From positions 179,643 through 243,642 of the forward strand of contig JANYBV010000018.1 of the NCBI GenBank assembly GCA_025360605.1: 64,000 nucleotides of DNA, in the 5' to 3' direction. Positions 38,183 through 46,882 of this stretch are shown one piece after another (the stretch's first letter is position 1; each line of letters opens with the position of its first letter). The position numbers and the translations under genes are program-made. Under the pieces are notes generated by a model. That model was not told the origin of the DNA, did no database searches, and saw only the letters and a program-made list of their open reading frames with translations. Source of the stretch: Alphaproteobacteria bacterium (GTDB lineage Bacteria; Pseudomonadota; Alphaproteobacteria; Rickettsiales; SXRF01).

Positions 38183-38235
38183 GGCAAGCTGCGGTATGTA
38201 GATACTGTAAATACAACGCTTTTCGGATTCATCGC

Positions 38236-38652
38236 ATGACCATAACCACCCATCTCCACACCTATTTCCACGGCAAACTTGTCGGTACGGACCAGTTCGG
38301 CAACCGTTATTTTACCGAAAAAAAGCCCGCTAAATCGGGGCGTACCAAGCGCTGGGTGTTGTACAAGGAAATTGTAAGGCCCGCATGGCAGAGGATTCTG
38401 GTGGTGCCGTTGCTGCTGTCTAACAGCCTTGAACGCGCTGAGCCCAGCAAGGTTCCGGCGGAATGGCATGGCTGGTTGCACTACACGCTAGACACGCCGC
38501 CAACGCAGCGCAACGATAAGCGCTATATGTGGCAGAAACCGCATTTGCCGAACCTGACCGGTACCAAGGGAGCATATATGCCGCAGGGGCATTTGCTCAA
38601 AGGCGGGCAGCGTGCCCCGAGTACGTCAGACTACGAGCCTTGGCAGCCATAA
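38236..38652 (+). CDS. NADH:ubiquinone oxidoreductase subunit NDUFA12
   Basis: 138 residues. The family signature is VGTDQFGNRYFTEK near residue 20 and PAEWHGWLHYTLDTPP near 75. This is an accessory subunit of complex I shared by alphaproteobacteria and mitochondria, on the matrix/cytoplasmic arm. In many alphaproteobacteria it precedes mlaD and a DUF2155 gene; here two inverted membrane genes lie between. Confidence 0.93.
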   Translation: MTITTHLHTYFHGKLVGTDQFGNRYFTEKKPAKSGRTKRWVLYKEIVRPAWQRILVVPLLLSNSLERAEPSKVPAEWHGWLHYTLDTPPTQRNDKRYMWQKPHLPNLTGTKGAYMPQGHLLKGGQRAPSTSDYEPWQP

Positions 38653-38661
38653 TCTCCTGAA

Positions 38662-39741
38662 TTACTGTTTACGCGTGAGCGCCACCAGTGTGTGTGCCGC
38701 CAGCAGGCTGACAGCAGGAAATACGCTGTAGAACATCAGGTAGTCGTTGTGGAGGCCCAAACACAACCAGCCCGCGAACATCACCGGAACCATCAGCAGC
38801 CAGTGCAATAGAATAGGGGGTTTGTCTTCTATTTTGTAGGTGAGCAGGGCGAGTGCGCCCGCCCATCCCAGCAGCGTATAAACGCTGTAGCCGTCCCATG
38901 CCGCTTTTATGTGTTCCATCAGTCCGTCTGTGGTCAGTGTGTTGATGGCAACCGGATATATCAGGTACAGCGCCAGCTTGACTGTGACAAAAAGAATGAT
39001 CTGCAAAATGCCGTAGAAAAGCCATTTTTCACGCGGCATCACGGTGTGTGCGAACAGGAAATACACAGCGATCACATACACACTGCTTTCTTTGTTGAGT
39101 GTTGCCAGTGCCAGTAGCGCACAATATTGCACCATGTTTTGCTTAAACATAACAAGGGTGAGCAGGGCGATAAAAAATAATTCTGGGAAATCATACATCG
39201 TAGCGTACCTGCCGCAATAGACAGGCAGGAGCATCAACGCAGCTACCACCGACAGGCACTGTGTGGGCAGCGATTGCGGGAATAATTGCTTCGCCAGAAG
39301 CCACATCACCCACGCATATGCCAGCAGGAACAAATAATCCACCAGTGCGGTTAGGGCGAAAAGATAGAGGTGGTTGTCATTAATTTCATTGGGGATAGTA
39401 ATCGGGTGTTTGGCATGCACTATGGCGCTGAAAAAACTGTTTCTCCATAACAGGTCGTGCAATCCTGATGTGATGGGGGCAAAGGCGCTTTCAGGGGTGA
39501 GTGCAATCAGCGAATGCACCAGCCACGGCACCAGTTGGCGGTACACATACGGTGCGGGCGCAGTAGCTTCCATCATGGCTTGCGGCGAGCGGTCGCCCAT
39601 GCCGAGGAAGTCGCTGCCGTAGAGTAAACACACCATGATATATAGCGACATGGCAATCGCGAAAACCGCGCATAATGCCTTCATCCACGTATCACGACGA
39701 TATAAGCCTACCGCATGAACCATAGGGTTACCAAAAGCCAC
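38662..39741 (-). CDS. Polytopic membrane protein, GT-C-like
   Basis: Up to 359 residues with about nine hydrophobic helices; the start overlaps the UbiA-like gene by 34 bases (in-frame starts at 39723 and 39684 would reduce this). An N-terminal helix, a long periplasmic loop with PYVYRQLVPWLVHSL and later helices resemble GT-C glycosyltransferases that use polyprenyl-phosphate sugars, but no catalytic motif is certain. Paired with the UbiA-like gene, a role in lipid-linked sugar transfer is plausible. Confidence 0.55.
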   Translation of the reverse strand: MAFGNPMVHAVGLYRRDTWMKALCAVFAIAMSLYIMVCLLYGSDFLGMGDRSPQAMMEATAPAPYVYRQLVPWLVHSLIALTPESAFAPITSGLHDLLWRNSFFSAIVHAKHPITIPNEINDNHLYLFALTALVDYLFLLAYAWVMWLLAKQLFPQSLPTQCLSVVAALMLLPVYCGRYATMYDFPELFFIALLTLVMFKQNMVQYCALLALATLNKESSVYVIAVYFLFAHTVMPREKWLFYGILQIILFVTVKLALYLIYPVAINTLTTDGLMEHIKAAWDGYSVYTLLGWAGALALLTYKIEDKPPILLHWLLMVPVMFAGWLCLGLHNDYLMFYSVFPAVSLLAAHTLVALTRKQ

Positions 39742-40559
39742 AGAACGAAGTTAACCAGCTGGAATTTATCACGCAATACAATATTCTCCGGCTCCCCGCC
39801 TTCGTTGAATACATAAATGGTTTGCAGGTAGCGGAACAGGCCAAACGCAACAAACGCCACGGTGTAGACAATTTCCACCCTGCCGATCTGGCGTGCTATT
39901 TCTGTGGTGTAGATGGCGTAGGTAATAAGCGCCGCACCGCCGGTAATTGCCACAAGGCGGTCGAGCAGGTTGCGGTTATACTGTTGCAGGTTCTGTTTAT
40001 ATTTTGCGTAATCCTCGAACCCCATCTCGTGGTAGCGTTTGCCGAAACCGAGGAACAGGGCGAGGAGAAAGGTGGTGAGGATAATCCATGGCGACACCGT
40101 GACTATCAGCGCATAGCACCCCATCAGCACACGCAGCACATAGCAAAACGAGATCATAAAAATATCGATGATTGCAATGCGCTTCAGGTAAAACGTATAG
40201 CTGAGGTTGATGATGACGTAGATGACCGCGATGACAGCGCACTGATACGGTAGCGTACTGAGGATGAACAGGGCAATAGCGGCGAATACGCAACCAATCA
40301 TTGCAGCATGGATAATACTGACTTCGCCAGAGGCAATGGGCCGGCGTTTTTTTACCGGATGGCGCTGGTCTTCCTTAATGTCGCAAATATCGTTGAAGAT
40401 ATAGGCCATGCTGGAGATAGAAATAAAGCATAGCGCCGCCACCACCACGCGGAACCACGAGTTGGGAACGTCCATCTGATGGGCGAAAAAAATGGGGGCA
40501 ATGACAAATCCGTTCTTGATCCACTGCTTTGGGCGTAAAAGTCGAATATCTGGGCGCAT
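39708..40559 (-). CDS. UbiA-family prenyltransferase, DPPR-synthase-like
   Basis: 283 residues, about eight helices. Motifs LLRPKQWIKNGFVIAPIFF at the start, FNDICDIKEDQRHPVKKRRP (first Asp-rich site) and IASGEVS match the subfamily that joins phosphoribosyl diphosphate to decaprenyl phosphate, the first step to decaprenyl-phosphoryl arabinose in mycobacteria. The second Asp-rich segment is less conserved (GFGKRYHEM). In Gram-negatives the product is not settled. It overlaps the GT-C-like gene, suggesting a shared pathway. Confidence 0.82.
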   Translation of the reverse strand: MRPDIRLLRPKQWIKNGFVIAPIFFAHQMDVPNSWFRVVVAALCFISISSMAYIFNDICDIKEDQRHPVKKRRPIASGEVSIIHAAMIGCVFAAIALFILSTLPYQCAVIAVIYVIINLSYTFYLKRIAIIDIFMISFCYVLRVLMGCYALIVTVSPWIILTTFLLALFLGFGKRYHEMGFEDYAKYKQNLQQYNRNLLDRLVAITGGAALITYAIYTTEIARQIGRVEIVYTVAFVAFGLFRYLQTIYVFNEGGEPENIVLRDKFQLVNFVLWLLVTLWFMR

Positions 40560-40728
40560 AAGCCTTTACTGAAAAGTAATCGGGTGGATATTTGCGAAGT
40601 TGCGCTTTTTTTATTTCGTTGTAGTTTCTTTTTTGCTATTGAATGGCTTCTATGACAAGAAAAAAATCATCAGCCTGATTATTGCGGCACCATTTAACGA
40701 CAACAACCCGAAAACCTAAGGTTCATCT

Positions 40729-41241
40729 ATGCAAAGAAATTTACTCGAAACGTTAATGGGCGCAGTTGTTTTAATTGTCGCTGTTGCCTTTCTTGCTTTC
40801 GCTTACGAAGGCAGCCAGATGAAGGTTGAGGCAGGCTATCTGATTTCGGGCAAATTCGGCAATGCGTCCGGCATTTCCCTAGGCAGCGATGTGCGCGTGG
40901 GTGGTATCAAGATCGGCGTGGTAGCTGGCCTCGACCTTGACCCCAACACCTACGAAGCCGTGGTGACCATGCAGGTGCGCCACAGCACCAAACTCCCCAA
41001 AGATTCTTCAGCAGCCATTGTCAGCAACGGTTTGCTCGGTGAAAAATTTATTCAGCTCACTCCGGGCAGCGACGACAAAATGGTCGCTGAAGGCGGTAAG
41101 CTCCAGTTCACGCAATCGGCTGTCAGCCTTGAAGAGCTGATTGGCAAATTTATGTTTAGCGGTGGCGGTGTCGACAAAAAGAACGACGGTGATAAAAAAC
41201 CGGCAGCGGCTTCGGCCGGTGCACCTCCATCCATTGAGTAG
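40729..41241 (+). CDS. mlaD: MlaD-type MCE lipid-transport protein
   Basis: 170 residues: one N-terminal membrane helix (about 7-27), then an MCE domain (about 38-118, ISGKFGNASGISLGSDVRVGGIKIG, ... GLLGEKFIQLTPG) and a short polar tail. MlaD forms a hexameric ring that carries phospholipids between the membranes. The mlaFEB partners are not adjacent. It is followed 1 base later by a DUF2155 gene. Confidence 0.9.
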   Translation: MQRNLLETLMGAVVLIVAVAFLAFAYEGSQMKVEAGYLISGKFGNASGISLGSDVRVGGIKIGVVAGLDLDPNTYEAVVTMQVRHSTKLPKDSSAAIVSNGLLGEKFIQLTPGSDDKMVAEGGKLQFTQSAVSLEELIGKFMFSGGGVDKKNDGDKKPAAASAGAPPSIE

Positions 41242-41242
41242 T

Positions 41243-42055
41243 ATGGCTCTGCGCCTCGTCCTTTGCGTAACGTTGCTGGCGTTTGTACTGCCCTTTGATG
41301 TGGTAGCGGAGACAGAATTAAACACGATCAACAGCGTGACCGTGAACGAGGCCCCCGTGATTGCGCCGCAACCGGTTGAACCGCAGCAGGTCGTTCCTGT
41401 GGAGGTGAGTCCTGAGCCGCCTAAGCCTTTGCCGGTGCATCCGCAACCGGTGGCGCTTGCGCCGCGTCCGGTTGAGGTTCCGGATAAGTCGCCTTTTGCG
41501 CCTTCTGATTCAAAATCTGCTGAAAAACCCCAGACTGTGGTGACGGCTCCTGCCACGGGTGATAAACCTGCCGATAGCACCGACGAGAAAAAACCGCTGG
41601 CGTTTGCCGATGACGAAACCCCGCAAAACTCCAATGCAGTAGTGTTACAGGGATTAAACAAAGTGACGGGGCGCATCTCCAAGATTGATAGCCCGCTGGG
41701 CGTAACCCAGCATTTCGGTAACCTTGAAATCACCCCGAAACGCTGCTGGAAATCCTCACCGGAAGACCGGCCTGAAGACGCGGTTTTGATTGAAATTCGT
41801 GAAGCGAAGATTGGTGAAAGTTCCAAGCGGATTTTTCTGGGGTGGATGTTTTCATCCAGCCCGGGGTTATCGGGGCTGGAGCATCCGGTCTATGATGTCA
41901 ATGTGGTGGCTTGTGAATACCATGCCGACATACCCAAAAAAGATACGGTGGCCACACCTGCTGCGCCCGTAACCGATGCGAAAGCGGCCACGGCCAAGAA
42001 CACCAAACCCGCCAAGAAAAGCGCTGCTAAGGCCAAGAAAAAGCCTAACCCGTAG
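41243..42055 (+). CDS. DUF2155 periplasmic protein
   Basis: 270 residues from ATG 41243; an earlier in-frame start at 41141 would run inside mlaD. Signal peptide (about 1-20, LVLCVTLLAFVLPFDVVA), a Pro/Val-rich linker (25-125), then the DUF2155 domain (about 140-225, SPLGVTQHFGNLEITPKRCWKS ... IFLGWMFSSSPG ... HPVYDVNVVAC) with two Cys that may pair. A Lys/Ala-rich tail ends the protein. It commonly follows mlaD in alphaproteobacteria; function unknown. Confidence 0.82.
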   Translation: MALRLVLCVTLLAFVLPFDVVAETELNTINSVTVNEAPVIAPQPVEPQQVVPVEVSPEPPKPLPVHPQPVALAPRPVEVPDKSPFAPSDSKSAEKPQTVVTAPATGDKPADSTDEKKPLAFADDETPQNSNAVVLQGLNKVTGRISKIDSPLGVTQHFGNLEITPKRCWKSSPEDRPEDAVLIEIREAKIGESSKRIFLGWMFSSSPGLSGLEHPVYDVNVVACEYHADIPKKDTVATPAAPVTDAKAATAKNTKPAKKSAAKAKKKPNP

Positions 42056-42255
42056 TATTTAAAGCGTTTTTATTGAAATATGCCCGCGTCGGCGGTAAGA
42101 GGATTGCTGCGGCAATATTTATTAAAGAAATCCCTGAATTTTTTACACATAAACGCAATTTTAAGAATTCGCATATTAATATGCAGATGTTCAGTAATTT
42201 TTAAATTTTACCTTCTATCAATAGCAATGAATAAACTACCACATTTCGGCATTTC

Positions 42256-42642
42256 ATGAAAAAGCGGATACTTATTGTTGAGGATAATGACTTGAATCTC
42301 AAGTTGTTCAGGGATCTGCTCACGGCTCATGGCTATGAAACCATCGAGACCAAGGAAGGGCTTGAAGCCATTACGCTTACGCGTAACGAGCGTCCCGACT
42401 TGATTTTGATGGATATCCAGTTGCCGGAAATTTCCGGTCTTGACGTCACCCGTCGCCTGAAATCCGAAGACATCATTTGCGATATCCCGATTATTGCCGT
42501 CACTGCATTTGCCATGAAGGACGATGAGGAGAAAATTCTTTCGGCGGGTTGTCAGGCCTATATTTCCAAGCCAATTTCGATCGTTCCCTTCCTGAATACG
42601 GTGCGCCGTTTCCTCGGTGAAGAGGAGCTTGTCAGCCTATGA
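42256..42642 (+). CDS. divK: Cell-cycle response regulator DivK
   Basis: 128-residue stand-alone receiver. The acceptor is Asp53 ([10 protein letters not shown]), the same position as in Caulobacter; the acidic pocket is IVEDND, the switch Thr is in IAVTAFAM and the Lys in YISKPIS. DivK controls the PleC/DivJ kinases and CtrA. Overlap with pleD by 4 bases (ATGA) gives the conserved divK-pleD operon. Confidence 0.92.
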   Translation: MKKRILIVEDNDLNLKLFRDLLTAHGYETIETKEGLEAITLTRNERPDLILMDIQLPEISGLDVTRRLKSEDIICDIPIIAVTAFAMKDDEEKILSAGCQAYISKPISIVPFLNTVRRFLGEEELVSL

Positions 42643-44030
42643 CCGCGCAGATTTTAGTGGTAGATGACGTTCCGGCTAACGTGAAGTTGCTTGAAGCGAA
42701 ACTATCCAACGAATATTACGATGTGATCACCGCCAAAGATGGCTTTGAAGCGCTGAAGCAGGTGAAGGAACACAAACCTGACCTGATCCTGCTCGACGTG
42801 ATGATGCCGGGGATGGATGGGTTCGAGGTGTGCCAGAAACTCAAGGAAGATGGCGAGGTGTCGCATATTCCGGTAGTCATGGTCACGGCTTTGTCCGAAA
42901 AAGCCGACCGCCTGAAAGGGCTGGAAGCGGGCGCGGATGATTTTCTCACCAAACCGATCAACGACATGGCGCTCTTTGCGCGCGTGAAGTCACTGGTGCG
43001 TATCAAGCAGCTGATGGACGAGGTTCGCCTTCGTGATAAAACCAGCTTCGAGATGGGGATTTCACCGGAAATTAACAGTACATTTTTATCCGACGTGTCC
43101 GGCTCGAAAGTATTGCTGATTGATGATGACGAGGTGCAGGCCAAGCAGATTGTCGCCCGCCTGAGCGAAGTATATAAAGTGCAATGTCTTCATGAGCCCG
43201 AGAATGTGATGACACTGCCGGATTTAGCAGATTATGACGTGATTCTTATCAGCACCTTACTGAGCGGGGCTGATGGTTTGCGCCTTGCATCGCAAATCAA
43301 AAGTCAGGAAGAAACCCGCAATATTCCGCTGCTCGTGCTGGTAGATGAGGACGACACCAAGGTGATGTACAAAGCGCTTGAAATGGGCATCAACGACTAC
43401 CTCATTGTGCCCGTCGATAAAAATGAAATGATGGCGCGTGTGCGCTCGCAGATTCGCCGCAAGCGTTATCAGGAAGCCTTGAAATCGACCTATCAGAAAA
43501 GCATTTCGATGGCGATCACCGATGCTCTTACGGGACTTTATAACCGCCATTACCTCAACACCCACCTTGGCAACATGGTAAAACAGTCGCTGAAAAACGG
43601 CAAGCATCTCGCGCTTATGATGATGGATATGGATCATTTTAAAGCGGTGAACGACACTTATGGCCACGACGTGGGCGACCTTGTATTGAAGCAGCTTGCC
43701 AACATCATTATTCAGGGTTCGCGCTCGGCAGAACTTGCATCACGTTTTGGTGGCGAGGAATTCGTAATACTGATGCCGGAGACCAATCCGCAATCTGCTC
43801 TGGCCGCCGCGCAGCGTATGCGCGAGGTGGTGGAAACCACCCCGTTTAAAATCAACGATAAGGGCGATGTGATCAATAAAACCGTAAGTATAGGCATTGC
43901 CAGTCTGCATCCCGACGGCGATAGCGGCGAGAGCTTGTTGAAACGTGCAGACGAAGCGTTGTACGAAGCCAAAAATGGCGGGCGCAATCAGGTAAAAGTG
44001 GGGGCTGTTATGGCACCCAAAGGCTGGTAA
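42639..44030 (+). CDS. pleD: Diguanylate cyclase PleD
   Basis: 463 residues: receiver 1 (1-122, with the acceptor Asp in LLDVMMPG), a degenerate receiver 2 (about 150-270, LISTLLSG with Ser in place of Asp) and a GGDEF domain (about 290-455). The active-site motif is GGEEF in [14 protein letters not shown]. The inhibitory site that normally reads RxxD is RSAE here, so product feedback may be weaker. It makes cyclic di-GMP at the cell pole in Caulobacter. The HD-GYP protein in this window may oppose it. Confidence 0.93.
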   Translation: MTAQILVVDDVPANVKLLEAKLSNEYYDVITAKDGFEALKQVKEHKPDLILLDVMMPGMDGFEVCQKLKEDGEVSHIPVVMVTALSEKADRLKGLEAGADDFLTKPINDMALFARVKSLVRIKQLMDEVRLRDKTSFEMGISPEINSTFLSDVSGSKVLLIDDDEVQAKQIVARLSEVYKVQCLHEPENVMTLPDLADYDVILISTLLSGADGLRLASQIKSQEETRNIPLLVLVDEDDTKVMYKALEMGINDYLIVPVDKNEMMARVRSQIRRKRYQEALKSTYQKSISMAITDALTGLYNRHYLNTHLGNMVKQSLKNGKHLALMMMDMDHFKAVNDTYGHDVGDLVLKQLANIIIQGSRSAELASRFGGEEFVILMPETNPQSALAAAQRMREVVETTPFKINDKGDVINKTVSIGIASLHPDGDSGESLLKRADEALYEAKNGGRNQVKVGAVMAPKGW

Positions 44031-44035
44031 CAAAG

Positions 44036-44347
44036 ATGACCAAAGCGGTATTATTTTCAGCAGAGAATATCAAAAAAGCCAAGGCTACTGTGTTGCCGCT
44101 GGCGCGTGCTTTTTTACAGGTTGAGCCGAATAACGCTATGGTGTTACCTGACACGAAACAGGGCATGGCCATTGTAGATCAGGCATTTGCCAAGCTGGAA
44201 GCTATGGGCTATTCGCCTGAGGACTCGCAGCTTTTGATGAGCGAGGTGGTTGATAAACTGCTGGACGGTGGGCCGATTGACTTTGATATTCCCGTTGATG
44301 ACAGGCCGCTTCCGCCGACCATCCCACCCAAGAAAAACGATTTCTAG
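44036..44347 (+). CDS. Hypothetical protein downstream of pleD
   Basis: 103 residues, not recognised. It is mostly helical (about 5-80) with a Pro-rich tail (PLPPTIPPKKNDF). It begins 5 bases after pleD, so it is likely co-transcribed. No signal peptide or membrane helix. Convergent with xth, overlapping by 4 bases. Confidence 0.55.
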   Translation: MTKAVLFSAENIKKAKATVLPLARAFLQVEPNNAMVLPDTKQGMAIVDQAFAKLEAMGYSPEDSQLLMSEVVDKLLDGGPIDFDIPVDDRPLPPTIPPKKNDF

Positions 44348-45126
44348 AGCGTAAATTCCGCCACCACGGGTGCGTGGTCAGAGGCCTTTTCCACCGCGCG
44401 CATGGCTTTTTCAATATGGCTGGCCTTTAGTTTATCTGCCGCTTGCGGCGATATGAGCAGGTGGTCGATACGCAGTCCTTCTTCTCGCTCGAAGCCGCTG
44501 CCACGGTAATCCCACCATGAAAATTCGGGGCTGTCGGGATGGCACACGCGGAACGCATCCATCAGCCCGAGATTGGCAATGCGGCGCAAAGCGCGGCGTA
44601 CATTGTCATGCATCAGCACGCTGCCGTCCCATTTTTTAGGATGGTGTACATCAATATCGGCGGGCGCAATATTATAGTCACCGCCGACGACGAGCATTTC
44701 GTCATACGATACAAGCGTCCGGATATGGTCGTGCAGCCGCCCAAGGAAACGCAGCTTGTAAGGGAATTTATCGGAGGTTACGTCCTGCCCGTTAGGCACA
44801 TATACCGAAGCCACGCGAATCGCGCCCTGCGGCACATTCACCACCGCTTCAACGTAGCGCGCCTGCAGGTCGGTATCATCACCATCGAGTCCCTTGCGGA
44901 TGTCGTCCAACCGGTAGCGGGAAAGAATAGCCACGCCGTTATAGGTTTTCTGGCCGTGTACCGCGAGGTTGTAACCCAGTTCTTCTATTTCGATGGCGGG
45001 AAACGCCTCATCCACACATTTCAGTTCCTGCAACAGCACAACCTCCGGCTGGTCGCGACGCAGCCACTCCAGCAGTTGCGGCAGGCGGACCTTGATCGAG
45101 TTTACGTTCCATGTAGCGATTTTCAT
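44344..45126 (-). CDS. xth: Exodeoxyribonuclease III
   Basis: 260 residues from ATG 45126, which begins MKIATWNVNSIKVR; a longer frame from 45168 would run inside the upstream gene. Catalytic motifs are present: LLQELKCVDEAFP, SVYVPNGQ, VGGDYNIAP and SDHAPVVAEF with the closing His. It is an AP endonuclease/3'-5' exonuclease in base-excision repair. It overlaps the GT-C-like gene by 4 bases. Confidence 0.93.
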   Translation of the reverse strand: MKIATWNVNSIKVRLPQLLEWLRRDQPEVVLLQELKCVDEAFPAIEIEELGYNLAVHGQKTYNGVAILSRYRLDDIRKGLDGDDTDLQARYVEAVVNVPQGAIRVASVYVPNGQDVTSDKFPYKLRFLGRLHDHIRTLVSYDEMLVVGGDYNIAPADIDVHHPKKWDGSVLMHDNVRRALRRIANLGLMDAFRVCHPDSPEFSWWDYRGSGFEREEGLRIDHLLISPQAADKLKASHIEKAMRAVEKASDHAPVVAEFTL

Positions 45127-46340
45127 AGCGCGGCCTTTTGTTTCCACAGATGCTGATAACAAAGCCACAACAGGGTGGCAATGGCAACCGCATTGATCAT
45201 AATGCCGGCATCAAATCCCCGCGATTGTATCCATCCGAGTAGTCCGCCCAGCGGCGGAATCTGGCTGTAGGGCTGCACCATCAGCGATGTGGATTGCAAT
45301 AGTAACGGCAATGCGAACCATCGTGGTTTCATTACGCACAGCAGCAGAGAAAATATCTCTGCCATAAAAAAATAACGATCATGCATGAATGGCAACATAT
45401 ACGGCATCACGCAGGCAAACAGTGTCGCCAATAGCATTACGCTCAGTGGATCCGGTGAAGCTTTCCAGCGGTTGAAGGTGATTGCCACCAGCGCGCCTGC
45501 CACCAGCGCCGCCAGTGCTTCGCCCATATGTATGACAGGCATCGTATCATCGGCATGCCTGAAATAAAAATAGGGATTGGCGGCATTATGGCTCACGCTC
45601 CCTCTGATCTGCACCCAGTAAATAAGCAGCATGTCCATCATTGGTCGGCCTTCCAGCCACGCGGGAACGCAGATAGCCACATACATTGCCGGTACAATCC
45701 ACAACTGTTGCCACACGATTTTTTTTCTCAGTAAAAAAACCAGTAATAGTGGGGAAAGGAATATAGCCTGCGGCTTGAAGGCAAAGGCCAGTGTGCCATA
45801 CAACAGGCAGCGCCTGCTATGGCCGCGCATCATCTCGCATAATGAGGCCAGCATAAACCCCGTCAGCCAGATATCGCACTGGCCGGTTGCCGAGCCATTG
45901 ATTACTACGGACGGACATAACCATAGCGCTGCCACCGCAAGTGCAGGCCGGATGGAATACGGCTGGTCGTGGAAATGCAGCGCTACGATCCGGTACATCC
46001 AGAACGCAGCGTATAGTTCGCCGATAAAGGTCAGGTATTTGATGGTATATATAGGGCTTGCATCGCCAGACACGGCATCCATCAACCCCAGCATGTAAAT
46101 ATAGAGCGGTGCATAATTATGGAATGGGTCGCCAAATGCGCTCAGCAATCCTTTTTCGCGGATATACAGCACCCAGTTACTTAGAAAATAGCTGTAATCG
46201 TTGGATGCAAAATCAATATACTGCGCGCGCAGCCATAGCCCCGCCAGAAAAGCCACGCACAGGATGGATGCGTGCATGCGCCACTTGCGCGCGTTGATCT
46301 GTTTGGAATCAATCGGTTGAATCAGGAAGGCGAGGGACAT
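45123..46340 (-). CDS. Polytopic membrane protein, GT-C glycosyltransferase-like
   Basis: 405 residues with about ten hydrophobic helices. After a short cytoplasmic segment, the first loop carries NDYSYFLSNWVLYI and later HNYAPLYIYMLG, which fits polyprenyl-linked GT-C transferases (an Asp-containing first loop); AFKPQAIFLSPLLL also resembles that group. Substrate unknown. It is followed by overlapping xth and preceded by erpA with a 9-base gap. Confidence 0.65.
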   Translation of the reverse strand: MSLAFLIQPIDSKQINARKWRMHASILCVAFLAGLWLRAQYIDFASNDYSYFLSNWVLYIREKGLLSAFGDPFHNYAPLYIYMLGLMDAVSGDASPIYTIKYLTFIGELYAAFWMYRIVALHFHDQPYSIRPALAVAALWLCPSVVINGSATGQCDIWLTGFMLASLCEMMRGHSRRCLLYGTLAFAFKPQAIFLSPLLLVFLLRKKIVWQQLWIVPAMYVAICVPAWLEGRPMMDMLLIYWVQIRGSVSHNAANPYFYFRHADDTMPVIHMGEALAALVAGALVAITFNRWKASPDPLSVMLLATLFACVMPYMLPFMHDRYFFMAEIFSLLLCVMKPRWFALPLLLQSTSLMVQPYSQIPPLGGLLGWIQSRGFDAGIMINAVAIATLLWLCYQHLWKQKAAL

Positions 46341-46349
46341 CCGTCAGGA

Positions 46350-46727
46350 TTAAAAAGCGACGGAGAAAGAATTGCCGCAGCCGCAGCTGGCGGTGGCATT
46401 CGGATTTTTAATTTCGAATCCGGCGTGGGAGAGGTCTTCGGTGTAGTCGAGTGTGGAGCCGGCGATAATGCCCAGCGATACGTCGTCAATCACCACCTCG
46501 GCACCGTCTTTGGCAACCACCATATCGCCTTCGGCGGGCGCAGAATCATCGAGGGAAAAATCATATTGGAAACCCGAGCATCCGCCGCCTTTGACCGAAA
46601 TGCGGAAGCGAAGCACTTCTTTGCCTTCTAGTGCCTTGAGCGTATTGATTCTGGCAGCCGCACTTTCCGTAACGGAAAACGAATTCATGCCGGTAGGCGG
46701 TGTGGGGGTGGTCTGTAATGTATGCAT
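46350..46727 (-). CDS. erpA: A-type iron-sulfur carrier (ErpA/IscA family)
   Basis: 125 residues. The three cluster-binding cysteines are in GGGCSGFQY and CGCGNSF near the C-terminus, with the ErpA/IscA core LRFRISVKGGGCSG. The first 13 residues are polar and may be excluded if translation starts at 46688. It delivers Fe-S clusters to apo-enzymes. It is divergent from dgt, as is usual in alphaproteobacteria, with a large inverted repeat between. Confidence 0.88.
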   Translation of the reverse strand: MHTLQTTPTPPTGMNSFSVTESAAARINTLKALEGKEVLRFRISVKGGGCSGFQYDFSLDDSAPAEGDMVVAKDGAEVVIDDVSLGIIAGSTLDYTEDLSHAGFEIKNPNATASCGCGNSFSVAF

Positions 46728-46750
46728 GTGCTAATTATGCGGCCAAATAA

Positions 46751-46822
46751 GGGATTAGGCAATAGGGATTAGGCATTAGCATATAACAATATAAAGGTTT
46801 TTTTGGGCTAATCCCCAATCCC
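46751..46822. repeat. Inverted/direct repeat between erpA and dgt
   Basis: Two direct copies of GGGATTAGGCA (46751-46761 and 46765-46775) are matched downstream by an inverted CTAATCCC plus AATCCC (46808-46822). GGGATTAG pairs with CTAATCCC, and the outer GGGATT with AATCCC, giving a long bulged stem. It lies in a 113-155-base divergent gap and could be an intergenic repeat or regulatory cruciform. Confidence 0.5.
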
Positions 46823-46882
46823 AAAAATCACCATGCCTTCGTGCTTGCTTCTTTTACAACAAAGCGTTATCACTTCCCCCCT

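Noticed and set aside
40600..40720. Possible short hydrophobic peptide ending just before mlaD
   Set aside because: Only a TTG start without a Shine-Dalgarno site; likely chance openness in AT-rich DNA.
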